DNA of 41,679 nt, taken from IMG/VR virus record IMGVR_UViG_3300025325_000056, positions 1 through 41,679 of that record. One strand, given 5' to 3'. Under the pieces are notes generated by a model that saw only the letters and a program-made list of their open reading frames with translations, had not been told where the DNA came from and did no database searches. This document shows positions 27,895 through 36,884 of the stretch, piece after piece. The translations under genes and the position numbers were made by a program. Each line of letters opens with the position of its first letter. Position 1 is the first letter of the stretch. This stretch comes from a virus.

Positions 27895-28818
27895 ATGCCA
27901 AACACATTGCACCTCGACGCTAACGAGTTGATCTTCTTCGCAAGACAACTTGAGTTCATCAAGGCGAGAACCTACGACGTTGTTTATCCCGAACTCAAGG
28001 CCCGGCCATTGATCCCCGTCTCTTTCGAGGCCGGGAACGGAGCGACATCCATCACTTATCGTCAATACGATCAGGTCGGCATGGCGAAGATCATCGCCAA
28101 CTATGCCCGCGACTTGCCGAGGGCGAGCGTGAAGGGCAAGGAGTTCACCTCGATTGTGAAGTCGCTTGGTTCCTCTTATGGATATTCAGTGCAGGATATC
28201 CGGTCCGCCGCGAAAGCGGGAGTAAACCTAGCACAGCGCGAGGCCAATGCCGCGAAGCGCGCGATCATGCAGAAGGAGACGGATATTGCCTTCTTCGGCG
28301 ACGCGGAGTACAACCTGCCTGGATTTTTCTCGAACGCGAACATTCCCTCGGCGGCTGTTCCTGCCGACGGAGTTGGCGCATCGACGCTATGGTCTGCCAA
28401 GACCCCGGATCAGATCATCCGCGACGTGAACGAACTCATCAACGACATCATCACCGTGACCAAGGGGGCCGAGGCACCGAACACCGTCCTTCTCCCCATC
28501 TCGCGGTACACCCTCATCAACACGACTCCCCGGAGCGAGCACACGGATACGACCATCTTGCAGTTCTTGAAGATGGCGCATCCGGCGATCACGATGTGGG
28601 ATTGGCTCAACGAGCTTGAGACGGCAGGTCCCGGTAGCGAGGCCATGATGACTGCGTACAACCGTTCCCCTGATAAGCTGACCCTTGAGATTCCTTCCGA
28701 CTTCGAGCAGTTCCCGGAGCAGGCAGTCGGGTTGGAGTTCGAGGTTCCTGTCCACGAGCGAATCGGCGGGACCATCGTCTACTACCCATTGTCGGCGAAC
28801 TTCGCCTTCGGGATTTAA
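27895..28818 (+). CDS. Major capsid protein (DUF2184)
   Basis: A 307-residue protein of the DUF2184 capsid family: YDVVYPELKARPLIPVSFEA, SITYRQYDQVGMAKIIANYA, the SLGSSYGYSVQDIRSA stretch, AKRAIMQKETDIAFFGD, and the C-terminal VHERIGGTIVYYP. It has an HK97-type fold by family knowledge. AAAGGAG before ATG and its place after scaffold and cement genes fit a highly expressed shell protein. Confidence 0.88.
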   Translation: MPNTLHLDANELIFFARQLEFIKARTYDVVYPELKARPLIPVSFEAGNGATSITYRQYDQVGMAKIIANYARDLPRASVKGKEFTSIVKSLGSSYGYSVQDIRSAAKAGVNLAQREANAAKRAIMQKETDIAFFGDAEYNLPGFFSNANIPSAAVPADGVGASTLWSAKTPDQIIRDVNELINDIITVTKGAEAPNTVLLPISRYTLINTTPRSEHTDTTILQFLKMAHPAITMWDWLNELETAGPGSEAMMTAYNRSPDKLTLEIPSDFEQFPEQAVGLEFEVPVHERIGGTIVYYPLSANFAFGI

Positions 28819-28821
28819 TCT

Positions 28822-29250
28822 ATGGCGGGACTGATCGTCCGATATACGAGACCCAACCTGTTCCGCATCGGGCCGAAGCGGTTCTTCCCCGGCATCAACG
28901 AGTTGAGCGCGGAGGAGTGGGATGCCATCAAAGGCCATCCCCTACTCTCCAACCAGTTCAAGAACGGAAGTCTCGAATGGATGCACGGGCACGGCCCTGA
29001 CGACCAGAAGACTTCCGGCAACGGAAATGGCAAGACGGTCGAAAGCAAGCCAAGTGACGAGCCGAAAGGCGACGAAGAAGCTCACACGTTGCGCGGACTG
29101 ACAGTCAGGGAAGCGCGTGAAATGCTTGAGGATACCCTAGACCTCAATTTGTTGGAAAAATGGAAAGCTGTCGAAACAAGAAAGGTGCTCGTCTCGGTCA
29201 TCGAGAAGCAGATCAAGAAGCTGACCGAGCCGGAACCCAAGAAGAGTTGA
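28822..29250 (+). CDS. Head-associated protein, 142 aa
   Basis: The N-terminal half (IVRYTRPNLFRIGPKRFFPG, NELSAEEWDAIKGHPL, FKNGSLEWM) resembles small proteins found between capsid and connector genes in phages with DUF2184 capsids. A charged low-complexity linker separates a C-terminal helical segment (GLTVREAREMLEDTLDLNLL) of the kind found in rho-N-like or FI-like tails. Function not established. Confidence 0.6.
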   Translation: MAGLIVRYTRPNLFRIGPKRFFPGINELSAEEWDAIKGHPLLSNQFKNGSLEWMHGHGPDDQKTSGNGNGKTVESKPSDEPKGDEEAHTLRGLTVREAREMLEDTLDLNLLEKWKAVETRKVLVSVIEKQIKKLTEPEPKKS

Positions 29251-29269
29251 GGCAGAGAAAGATGGGATC

Positions 29270-29605
29270 ATGGCAATCGACTCGACCGACGTCATCAATG
29301 TTGCCCCGGAACTCTCCTCCGTCGCAGTATCCCGCATAGACGACTTCATCGCCTTCGCAGAACCGTACATCAATTTTGACCTGTGGGCCGAGAAAGCAGA
29401 CTTCGCCCACGCCCTCTATACCGCCCACCTTCTGACACTCTCCAACAAAGGGGGAGCGACCAACGTGACCAGCGAGAAGGTCGGGGACCTCTCCCGCACC
29501 TATGCCGATCCTACGGCGGAGCAGGGGCTTGAATCGACCGCATACGGGACGATGTTCGTGGCGGCTAGGCGGAGCTTGTTGATTTCTCCGATCGTGATAA
29601 GATGA
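29270..29605 (+). CDS. Head-tail adaptor (DUF4054)
   Basis: A 111-residue protein fitting DUF4054: short helices with FDLWAEKADFAHALYTAHLL, then GDLSRTYADP and YGTMFVAARRS. It belongs to the gp6/gp15-like adaptor class that docks under the portal. Followed by neck genes in the expected order. Confidence 0.78.
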   Translation: MAIDSTDVINVAPELSSVAVSRIDDFIAFAEPYINFDLWAEKADFAHALYTAHLLTLSNKGGATNVTSEKVGDLSRTYADPTAEQGLESTAYGTMFVAARRSLLISPIVIR

Positions 29606-29608
29606 GCT

Positions 29609-30070
29609 ATGGGAAACGTCCAAGACATCGACCACGGATGGAAGCGGATCGTCCGGGAAGTCGGCAAGATGCAAGGCTCGCACGTCAAGGTTGGGGTGCT
29701 TTCCGACGCCGGGACCTATCCGACTGACGAGGGAGGGGCGAATTACGCTGACGTGGCGACCTTCAACGAGTTCGGGACTTCCACCATACCTGCCCGCCCT
29801 TTCATGGCGCAGTCGTTCGACAAGAATATCCGAGAAATCAACGAGTTCATCATCGACCGCCAAAACGCGATCTACGACTTGAAGGAATTCACCGAGAAGG
29901 CCCTCGACAAGCTGGGCGTCTTCTTCGTCGCCAAGGTCAAGGATGTCTTCACTTCAGGCGACTTCGCCCGGAACGCCCCCGCGACTATCTCGGCCAAGAG
30001 ATCGTCTAGGCCCTTGATCGACACGGGAAGATTGAGAGCATCAATTAACCATAAGGTAGTGATGGGATGA
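29609..30070 (+). CDS. Neck / tail-completion protein (HK97 gp10-like)
   Basis: A 153-residue protein with the gp10/gpG-like features KVGVLSDAG, FNEFGTSTIPARPFMAQSF, a central helix, and LIDTGRLRASINH at the end. Such proteins join tail to head. The stop overlaps the next start (ATGA). Confidence 0.75.
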   Translation: MGNVQDIDHGWKRIVREVGKMQGSHVKVGVLSDAGTYPTDEGGANYADVATFNEFGTSTIPARPFMAQSFDKNIREINEFIIDRQNAIYDLKEFTEKALDKLGVFFVAKVKDVFTSGDFARNAPATISAKRSSRPLIDTGRLRASINHKVVMG

Positions 30071-30432
30071 GCGCATCTTCTCTCATCGCAGTCTACGGCA
30101 AGACCGTCTCGGTGACCCGCGTCTGGTCAGGCGGCTACGTCAACGGGAGCTACGTCGCGGGCGCACCCACGGTGTTGACTCCGGTGATGAGTATTCAACC
30201 GATGGGAGGCAAGGAACTCCTGAATCTCCCGGAGGCCCAGCGGACGCGCAGGTTTGTCCGTGGCTATACGGCGATTGAACTCTTCACGGCGGAGCAGGCC
30301 CCCTCCAAGAAGGCCGACCTCGTCGTTTCTGATGGAGTGACCTACGAGGTCCAGAAGGTCGAGCACTGGCAGAGCGAAGGCAATACCATCGAGCCGTTCT
30401 GGAAGGTCATCATGGCCGAGGTGAACCCATGA
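30067..30432 (+). CDS. Head-tail closure / stopper-like protein
   Basis: A 121-residue beta-rich protein (YGKTVSVTRVWSGGYVNGSY ... ADLVVSDGVTYEVQKVEHW) at the position of the head completion stopper. ATGA overlaps on both sides. The assignment rests mostly on order and beta pattern. Confidence 0.6.
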   Translation: MSASSLIAVYGKTVSVTRVWSGGYVNGSYVAGAPTVLTPVMSIQPMGGKELLNLPEAQRTRRFVRGYTAIELFTAEQAPSKKADLVVSDGVTYEVQKVEHWQSEGNTIEPFWKVIMAEVNP

Positions 30433-31259
30433 ACGAGACCACCCTCAAATCCGCTTTGTTCACTTGGCTTACACGATCCTTGGGGTTACAGCACGTTTTC
30501 ACTATAACCTTTGACATCGACTTCGTGACCGGGAACGTCATCAACGGCTCCTTCGACGCCGAGGCCATCGCGCCTGTCAGTTTCACGACTAACCACACCA
30601 CGACTCTTCAAAAACTGGCCGAGGAGATTCAGAAGAGGGCCGAGATTTTCAAGGCGACCGTGACAGGGGCGAGGCAGATCACCTGCATCGGGGCCGAGAA
30701 CGGGGACACGATCACCGTCGTTGGCCCGACCGTCACAGGAGGAGCGACGCAACCCGTGGCGACCGTGTCTACCGTCACTTCACCAATCCTCGTAACCGTC
30801 ATTTTCGCGGACCAAAACTCACCACGTCCCCCTTATCCCTACGCGGTCGTCCGGCTCGACACGATGGTCAAGATCGGGTGGGACGAGGTAAGAGAGATCG
30901 ACCCGGACACGAATATAGCCACCATCGGGGGCCAGCGACGCATGACTGTGTCGGTCAGCTATTTCGGCCCCAAGCCGCTCGAAGAGATCGCCAAGGCGTA
31001 CAACGCGCTCGAAAAACAGACCGTTCATGACCAACTCGCCGCCTCCGGCATAGCGATCCTTGAGAAAAACGATGTGCAAAACCTCACAGGTATGCTAGAA
31101 ACTATATTTGAGGAGCGGGCATCCTTTGACTTCTTCATCGGGTTCGCAGATAATGTGGAGGATGACCTCGGCATAATCGAGAGTGTTGAGTTGACGGGCC
31201 AGCTTTCTGGCGGCATCACCGGAGACATAATCGTGGGACCGACGGTCATCGGCGGTTAA
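30429..31259 (+). CDS. Tail terminator-like protein with inserted domain (LIC_12616-like)
   Basis: A 276-residue protein. The N-terminal 20 residues and residues after about 122 (SPRPPYPYAVVRLDTMVKIG, RRMTVSVSYFGPKPLEEIAK) match the tail-terminator family of myoviruses. Residues 22-121 (nt 30492-30790) are an inserted beta-domain with FTITFDIDFVTGNVINGSF and VTGGATQPVATV, closely related to a domain in the sheath protein that follows. Caps the tail tube at its head-proximal end. Confidence 0.7.
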   Translation: MNETTLKSALFTWLTRSLGLQHVFTITFDIDFVTGNVINGSFDAEAIAPVSFTTNHTTTLQKLAEEIQKRAEIFKATVTGARQITCIGAENGDTITVVGPTVTGGATQPVATVSTVTSPILVTVIFADQNSPRPPYPYAVVRLDTMVKIGWDEVREIDPDTNIATIGGQRRMTVSVSYFGPKPLEEIAKAYNALEKQTVHDQLAASGIAILEKNDVQNLTGMLETIFEERASFDFFIGFADNVEDDLGIIESVELTGQLSGGITGDIIVGPTVIGG

Positions 31260-31272
31260 CGAGGAGGACACC

Positions 31273-32631
31273 ATGAGTCAAGTACCCATTTCTACCATCG
31301 TCAACGTGCAGATCAGTCGCCAAACCCAAGGCGTGACGCAGGCTGGGTTCGCGGTACCGTTGATCCTGACGGACGAAACCCCGCTAGTTTCTTGGGGATC
31401 TGAGTTGATCAGAACCTATCTCAGCACTGACGAGGTCCTCGACGACTGGACTTCTTCGGACGACGCCTACAAAGCGGCGGCGGCGATCTTCTCGCAGACT
31501 CCGAAGGTCGAGGAAGTGAAGATCGGACTCGAAGGCGCGCGCGTCGCTCAGATCACGACCATCGTTTTCGACTCCCCCTTCGTGACCGGCAACACCATCG
31601 GCTCCTTCACCGTGAGTTTCGGCGGGAAGCTCGAAACGATCACGGCAACACCTTTCAACGTAGACAACGCGACTACCCTTTCCGATTTGGCGACTAAACT
31701 CGCGGCAACTTCCGCGCTTGCGATCGCCGTTTCCAACGGCACCGACACGATCACTTGCACCTCGGCGAAGGCCGGGGTCTCCTTCTCGATCAGCGATATT
31801 ACCGTCACTGGCGGGGCCTCGCAACCCGTCGAGACGATCACGAACACGACCGTGAACGACGGACCCGCCGAGTCCTTGTCTGACATCTCCGAGCAGGACG
31901 ACGACTGGTACGGACTGATTTGGGTCGAGAGGGACGAGGACCTCGTTCACGAGGCGGCGTCCTACATCGAGACCAAGAGGAAGATTTACGGGACCGCCTC
32001 TCAGGACGCCGACATCCTCGACGCGACAGACACCGACGACATAGGATCGACATTGAGCGGGGCGAACTTCAAGCGGACGTTCGTCATCTACAACGCGGAC
32101 GCCGCAGACTTCGCGGACGCCGCGTGGATGGGCAAGCTATTTCCGTTCGATCCGGGCAACGAGACTTGGAAGTTCAAGACGCTGGCCGGGATCACCGCCG
32201 ACAATTTGACCTCTTCACAGAGATCGGCGGCGCAGAACAAGAACGTCAACATCTACGTCACGGTTGGCGGGGTGGACATGACCGAGGAAGGCGTCATGGC
32301 TTTCGGCGAGTTCATCGACGTGATCCGTGGAGTGGACTGGCTCCAAGCCCGGATAGAAGAGAGAATTTTCTCGCGACTGGTGAACCTGCCTAAGATTCCG
32401 TTCACGGATTCGGGTATCGCCATCATAGAGACAGAGATTAGAGGAGTGTTGGAGAACGCCATCCGGGAAACCGTGCTGGCCGACGACCCGCCCTATACGG
32501 TCTTCGTGCCGAAGGCGGTCGACGTTCCGGTGAACGACAGGGCCGAAAGGTTCTTGCCGGACATCACGTTCGAGGCACGGCTGGCTGGCGCGATCCACAA
32601 AACCACGATCCAAGGCGTCGTGACGGTTTAA
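31273..32631 (+). CDS. Tail sheath protein (DUF3383)
   Basis: A 452-residue DUF3383 sheath: an N-terminal strand (VPISTIVNVQISRQTQGVTQ), SWGSELIRTYLSTDEVLDDW, AAAAIFSQ.PKVEEVKIG, and a C-terminal domain ending IHKTTIQGVVTV. Residues 96-196 (nt 31558-31860) hold the same inserted beta-domain as the terminator. AGGAGG precedes the ATG. Its presence fixes the morphology as contractile. Confidence 0.88.
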   Translation: MSQVPISTIVNVQISRQTQGVTQAGFAVPLILTDETPLVSWGSELIRTYLSTDEVLDDWTSSDDAYKAAAAIFSQTPKVEEVKIGLEGARVAQITTIVFDSPFVTGNTIGSFTVSFGGKLETITATPFNVDNATTLSDLATKLAATSALAIAVSNGTDTITCTSAKAGVSFSISDITVTGGASQPVETITNTTVNDGPAESLSDISEQDDDWYGLIWVERDEDLVHEAASYIETKRKIYGTASQDADILDATDTDDIGSTLSGANFKRTFVIYNADAADFADAAWMGKLFPFDPGNETWKFKTLAGITADNLTSSQRSAAQNKNVNIYVTVGGVDMTEEGVMAFGEFIDVIRGVDWLQARIEERIFSRLVNLPKIPFTDSGIAIIETEIRGVLENAIRETVLADDPPYTVFVPKAVDVPVNDRAERFLPDITFEARLAGAIHKTTIQGVVTV

Positions 32632-32644
32632 TAAAGGAGGACTT

Positions 32645-33067
32645 ATGGCGGTAAGAACCTATGACCCCAAGCAGGTCTTGATAATCATCGGCGGGAACGC
32701 CATCACGGGCTTCGCCGACGGCTCCTTCGTCACGGTTGCCAGAAATGAAGATATGTGGACGTTGCAGGTCGGCACCGACGGTGAGGGAACCCGGAGCAAG
32801 TCGAACAACAAATCTGGCACCATCACCTTCCAACTCATGCAGTCGTCCGACTCGAACCAAGTGCTTTCCGCTTTGGCCGCCGTGGACGAATTGTCCGGTG
32901 CGGGGGCAGTCCCCGTCATGGTGAAGGACAACTCAGGCGACTCGATCTACGTCGCGGAAACCGGGTGGATCAGGAAGTATGCCGACTCCGAGTTCGCGCG
33001 TGAAGCCGGACCGAGGGAGTGGGTCGTCGAGACCGACGTGCTCGTTCTGAACGTCGCGGGCAATTAA
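32645..33067 (+). CDS. Tail tube protein (DUF3277 / Phage_tube_2)
   Basis: A 140-residue protein with typical tube features: RTYDPKQVLIIIGGNAITGF, ADGSFVTVARNED, a central SGTITFQLMQSSDSNQVLSA and a final beta meander. Directly follows the sheath and has AAAGGAGG. Forms the rigid inner conduit for DNA. Confidence 0.85.
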   Translation: MAVRTYDPKQVLIIIGGNAITGFADGSFVTVARNEDMWTLQVGTDGEGTRSKSNNKSGTITFQLMQSSDSNQVLSALAAVDELSGAGAVPVMVKDNSGDSIYVAETGWIRKYADSEFAREAGPREWVVETDVLVLNVAGN

Positions 33068-33081
33068 ATCAGGAGAACAAC

Positions 33082-33276
33082 ATGACGCCAGAAAGAGAAA
33101 ACGAGTTGATCGCCCTTGCGGGGCAGGTCTTCGAGACGGTGAAGCCTCACCTTCCGATGAGCGACGACGACAGGATTTTTTTCGACGCCAAGATGTGCGA
33201 GTTGATGAAGACCGTCGGCGAGGACACGAAGGAAACGTGCGAACCTTCGCCGGAAGGCACTGAACCGGTTGCGTAG
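33082..33276 (+). CDS. Unknown 64-aa protein between tube and chaperone
   Basis: A small, acidic, helical protein (MTPERENELIALAGQVFETV ...), with AGGAGA before ATG 33082. Probably expressed with the tail genes; no family named. Confidence 0.6.
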   Translation: MTPERENELIALAGQVFETVKPHLPMSDDDRIFFDAKMCELMKTVGEDTKETCEPSPEGTEPVA

Positions 33277-33293
33277 AACCGAAAGGGGGAAAG

Positions 33294-33734
33294 ATGGCAA
33301 AACAGGCCGAAGAATTTGATATCGACGGGACCCGCTACATGGCGACCCATTGGTCGCCGAGCAAGGTCCTCCGCCTCCTGCCGAGACTCGCCAAGATCGC
33401 CGGAAAACCCATCGGCATCTTCACGGGTGCAGGGATGGAAGCCGAGATCAAGCCCGACATGATCGGCGCGGCCTTGGAGTCCTTCGGGACCACCGAGCCG
33501 GAAGAGTTCGAGCGGGTCGTCAAGGATGTGTTGGACGGACTCCTCATCTTCACGGACGACGGCAAGAACCGCTTGGTCGTGTTCGACGCCGACTTCTCGG
33601 GACGAATCGGCCACCTCTTCAAGGTCATCGGGAAGGTCATCTCCTTCCAATTCGATTTTTTAGGAGGCCCCGCCGGAGTTATCCCCGCGCTCACGGCGAA
33701 GGCGAGGGCGGCGGGACGCATCAAGGCATTGTAG
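33294..33734 (+). CDS. Tail assembly chaperone, zero-frame product
   Basis: A 146-residue protein (FDIDGTRYMATHWSPSKVLR, LPRLAKIAGKPIG, EEFERVVKDVLDGL) between tube and tape-measure genes, the fixed place of the G-type tail chaperone. It would bind the tape measure during tail assembly. A slippery heptamer at 33656-33662 lets a fraction of ribosomes shift -1 into the frame that ends at 33904. Confidence 0.75.
   Translation: MAKQAEEFDIDGTRYMATHWSPSKVLRLLPRLAKIAGKPIGIFTGAGMEAEIKPDMIGAALESFGTTEPEEFERVVKDVLDGLLIFTDDGKNRLVVFDADFSGRIGHLFKVIGKVISFQFDFLGGPAGVIPALTAKARAAGRIKAL
33656..33662 (+). promoter_or_regulatory. Programmed -1 frameshift site
   Basis: T TTT TTA, read GAT TTT TTA in the zero frame, a perfect X XXY YYZ heptamer. 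It lies 24 codons before the zero-frame stop, in the gene where G/GT-type frameshifting is conserved across tailed phages. GC-rich sequence follows and could fold as a stimulator. Confidence 0.75.
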
Positions 33735-33904
33735 CTCCCGATGTGCCTTGGTATATCTGGCGGGTGGTGTTGGAGCGCATCGCGTCGCTGGAAGAGATCG
33801 AGACCCACTGGTCGATCATTGACCTGGCCGAGGCCAACGAAGTCCTAGACTACCGCGACGCCCTACGCTCCGCCGAGTACGAGCGGATGAAACGGAGGAA
33901 GTAG
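33662..33904 (+). CDS. Tail chaperone -1 frame extension (T part)
   Basis: Read in the -1 frame from the heptamer. The distal part (APDVPWYIWRVVLERIASLE, then DLAEANEVLDYRD and YERMKRRK) looks like the small DUF6889-type proteins that follow tail chaperones. The fusion would be about 203 residues. There is no good independent start with a ribosome site, supporting expression by frameshift. Confidence 0.65.
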   Translation, partial: RRPRRSYPRAHGEGEGGGTHQGIVAPDVPWYIWRVVLERIASLEEIETHWSIIDLAEANEVLDYRDALRSAEYERMKRRK

Positions 33905-33956
33905 GGCATGAGCAGAATCAAAATAACAAAACAATTCGTGATGGGAGGATAATCTC

Positions 33957-35834
33957 TTGCTGGTACGCGAGCTCATCACGAAATTATCATTCGTCTCCGA
34001 CGATGCGGCCCTGCGCAAGTTCGACGCAAAACTCGCTTACTTCAAGAAGCGCGGCGAACAACTCGGCAACGCCTTCAAGTCGGTCGGAAAGACGCTTTCC
34101 CTCGCGGTCACCGCCCCGATCCTCGCTGGCGCGGGTCTCGCTGTGCGGGCGTGGGACCAGCAGGCCAAGGCAGTCGCGCAAGTCCAGCAGGCCCTCCTCA
34201 CGACCGGCGGTCAGGTCGGACTCACCATAGATCAACTTGTCAGTGAATCAGAACGATTGCAGGGGATCACCCTCTTTGCGGACGAGAAAGTCCTGAACGA
34301 GGTCACGGCCCGGCTCCTCTCTTTCGGAAACATCACGGGCGACATCTTCAAGCGGACGCAAGAGACGGTCCTCGATGTTTCCGCCCGGCTCGGCATGGAC
34401 CTCGGAAGCGTCTCGAAACTCCTCGGCAGGACTTTGAACGATCCAGTCCAGTCGTTGAGCGCGTTGAGCCGCGCCGGGGTCCAGTTCACCGAGAAAGAGA
34501 AGAAGACCATCGAGAGTCTCGCCAAGACGAACAAACTGGCCGACGCGCAGTCGATGATCTTGGACATCCTTGCCAAGAAGTACGGAGGAGCGGCAAAGGC
34601 GCAGGCAGAAGTCGGGCTTGGGCCGTGGCAAAGTCTTCTCATCGCCGTGGACGATCTGTTGGAGGAGTTCGGGAAGATAATCCTAGACCTCTTCAAAGAT
34701 ATGCTCCCGACGCTCAAGGGATGGATCGCCGCGTTCAAGGCGTTGAGTCCAGAGACCAAGAAAAACATCGTCCTTCTCCTAGGCATCGCGGCGGCCCTCG
34801 GTCCCGTACTCCTCATCATCGGGCAGATCATCACCACGGCGGTCGCGCTCAAGGTCTTCCTCGCTATATTCGGCGTGCTCGCTGTGAAGATCGCCTTGAT
34901 CGTCGCGGCCATCGTCGCGGTCGCGGCGGCGGTATTCCTCGTCTACGATGACATCAAGGCGTTTATCGAGGGGCGGCCCTCGCTGTTCGGGCCGATCTAC
35001 GAGAAGATGCTCCCGATCATCGACGCCATCAAGGACGCTTGGGACGGCTTCGTCCAGTTCCTCTCCGACTCTTGGCTGATTATTCAGCACGATATTATCC
35101 CGGTCTTGGAAATGATCCATGCCAAGGCAGTCGCCGGTTTCAATTTTGCCTCTGGTGCCGTCAAAGGTTTCGTCGCATTGCTCGAAAACGCTCACGGCAA
35201 GGTAGAGGCCGTCAAGCAACGAATCGTCGAGTGGTTCATGAGTTTCGGTCCTATCCGCACGGCAGTCGAGGGTCTTCGGGCGATCTTTGGGAGCGTGTTC
35301 GACTGGATCATCGGGGAGGCCAAGCGGGTCGCCGAAGTCATGCTTTCGATGATTCCGGGAGTGGGGATTTTCCGTGGCATCAAATCCTTAGTCGGCGGCG
35401 TGACGGAACGTGCCGGACAGATCAGGGGCGAACAGACGCAAGAAGAATTGCGGGCGGCGGAGCGTAGGGGCGAGACCTTGATGACCCCAGCCGGACAACC
35501 GATGATGAGCCCGGTGGGTGCGGCCCCGATGATCGGCGATGAGGTCGCCATGTCTTTGCGGGAAATCCTGCCGGACGCGGCTACCTTTCAGCAGGCGATG
35601 ATGCAGGCGCAGGCGATCAACCGCCCCCCGACCGCTATTCCGGGGCAAGTCATGGAGGGCGACCGCGTTCAGAACAATGAGTTCAAGACCTCGAACACGA
35701 TCAACGTGAAGGTCGAATCGACGGCGGACCCGGCCAAGATCGGCGATGTGGTGACAAAGATGGTCGGGGCCGAAACGGAAAAACAGAACAGGCAGGCGGC
35801 GCGGAATCTTCAAACGAATTTCGCCCCGGCGTGA
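33957..35834 (+). CDS. Tail tape measure protein
   Basis: A 625-residue protein. TTG start after GGGAGG; an N-terminal helical region (LRKFDAKLAYFKKRGEQLGN), the conserved block of tape measures (LLSFGNITGDIFKRTQETVL, LSRAGVQFTEKEKKTIESLA), and a long hydrophobic stretch at about residues 275-330 that may enter the host membrane. It sets tail length and leads DNA entry. Confidence 0.85.
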   Translation: MLVRELITKLSFVSDDAALRKFDAKLAYFKKRGEQLGNAFKSVGKTLSLAVTAPILAGAGLAVRAWDQQAKAVAQVQQALLTTGGQVGLTIDQLVSESERLQGITLFADEKVLNEVTARLLSFGNITGDIFKRTQETVLDVSARLGMDLGSVSKLLGRTLNDPVQSLSALSRAGVQFTEKEKKTIESLAKTNKLADAQSMILDILAKKYGGAAKAQAEVGLGPWQSLLIAVDDLLEEFGKIILDLFKDMLPTLKGWIAAFKALSPETKKNIVLLLGIAAALGPVLLIIGQIITTAVALKVFLAIFGVLAVKIALIVAAIVAVAAAVFLVYDDIKAFIEGRPSLFGPIYEKMLPIIDAIKDAWDGFVQFLSDSWLIIQHDIIPVLEMIHAKAVAGFNFASGAVKGFVALLENAHGKVEAVKQRIVEWFMSFGPIRTAVEGLRAIFGSVFDWIIGEAKRVAEVMLSMIPGVGIFRGIKSLVGGVTERAGQIRGEQTQEELRAAERRGETLMTPAGQPMMSPVGAAPMIGDEVAMSLREILPDAATFQQAMMQAQAINRPPTAIPGQVMEGDRVQNNEFKTSNTINVKVESTADPAKIGDVVTKMVGAETEKQNRQAARNLQTNFAPA

Positions 35835-35838
35835 TTTT

Positions 35839-36555
35839 ATGGGATTACTTGGGATCATATTCGGGCAGAAGCGAGTCGTCATCAACTCGAAAGATTCGGG
35901 CGTCGGCGGCATCCTTGGGAATTTGGCCGGGTCACTCCCCCTCTCGCTCAACACTTTGACCGGGATCGTCGTGGACGCGACCGTCTCCGAGGAGCACGTT
36001 TCGACCGCCGACCTGACGGAAAATCCGGTCGAGGACGGGGCCAAGGTGACCGACCACGTCCAGTTGAAACCGTCGCAGTTGACCATCGAAGGAGTCATCT
36101 CGGACACGCCGCTCGGCTACGCGGTCATCGGGAATATCCAGAACCTCGTGCGTTCAGTGGCGACGCTGTTCGGGCGGTCTTCTCGCTCGACCGACGCCTT
36201 CAACAACTTGAGGAAATTGCAGGAAAGTCGAAAGCCGTTCACGGTTATTACGGGACTCAAGCGGTATACGAACATGATTATGACCGACCTATCGGTTCCG
36301 CGGACGGCGACGACCGGCGGCGCGATCCACTTCCGGGCGGTGATGAAAGAAATCAGGATCGTGAAGTCTAAGAGTGCTGGCGGCGGCTCGCTTTCGTCAT
36401 CGGTCTCTGATTTGGGGTCGCCTACGAAGGACTTAGGATCGAAGGTCACGGACGCGGTGCCGGTTTCCAGCCCATTGAGCGCGACATCAAATTCAGTTTC
36501 TGCCGAGTCTCAAGGAAGTAATTTATTCAAACTTGCGAAGTGGGCCGGAGGATAA
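35839..36555 (+). CDS. Dit-like baseplate / tail protein
   Basis: A 238-residue protein with DATVSEEHVSTADLTENPVE, GAKVTDHVQLKPSQLTIEGV and ESRKPFTVITGLKRYTNMIM, a pattern found in the Dit-like phage tail family of myoviruses. Directly after the tape measure. Likely a ring at the tip of the tube. The C-terminal 45 residues are Ser-rich and disordered. Confidence 0.72.
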   Translation: MGLLGIIFGQKRVVINSKDSGVGGILGNLAGSLPLSLNTLTGIVVDATVSEEHVSTADLTENPVEDGAKVTDHVQLKPSQLTIEGVISDTPLGYAVIGNIQNLVRSVATLFGRSSRSTDAFNNLRKLQESRKPFTVITGLKRYTNMIMTDLSVPRTATTGGAIHFRAVMKEIRIVKSKSAGGGSLSSSVSDLGSPTKDLGSKVTDAVPVSSPLSATSNSVSAESQGSNLFKLAKWAGG

Positions 36556-36876
36556 ATGGAATTTTTGGAGATACCAATCACCGCCGAAGACGCATCCTTC
36601 AAGATCAGGACTGTTCTTGAGGACGTACCGCTCGTCATGCGCTTCGACTGGAACGGGCGGGATAGCCGGTGGCAGATGTCGGTCTATGACGCGGACGAGA
36701 ATCCATTGTTGGTCGGAGTGCCGCTGAACATCAACACCGAGATTTTCGAGCGATTCGAGATCGAGGGGCTTCCTCCGGGCGAGATTCTTCTCTACGACAC
36801 GACCGACACGAGCGAGGAGGCAGGGCGCGACGACTTGGGTGACCGATGCCGGTTATTTTATCGGACCTCGGTCTAG
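36556..36876 (+). CDS. Baseplate plug-like protein (Pam3 gp18-like)
   Basis: A 106-residue protein (FKIRTVLEDVPLVMRFDWNG, then RWQMSVYDADENPLLVGVPL, RFEIEGLPPGEILLYD, DDLGDRCRLFY) matching the small plug-domain proteins between Dit-like and hub genes. Confidence 0.7.
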   Translation: MEFLEIPITAEDASFKIRTVLEDVPLVMRFDWNGRDSRWQMSVYDADENPLLVGVPLNINTEIFERFEIEGLPPGEILLYDTTDTSEEAGRDDLGDRCRLFYRTSV

Positions 36877-36884
36877 GAGGATGA

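Noticed and set aside
33908-33952. 14-codon frame before the tape measure
   Set aside because: Too short to support. Its last codons are the tape measure's own Shine-Dalgarno; it may only be chance.
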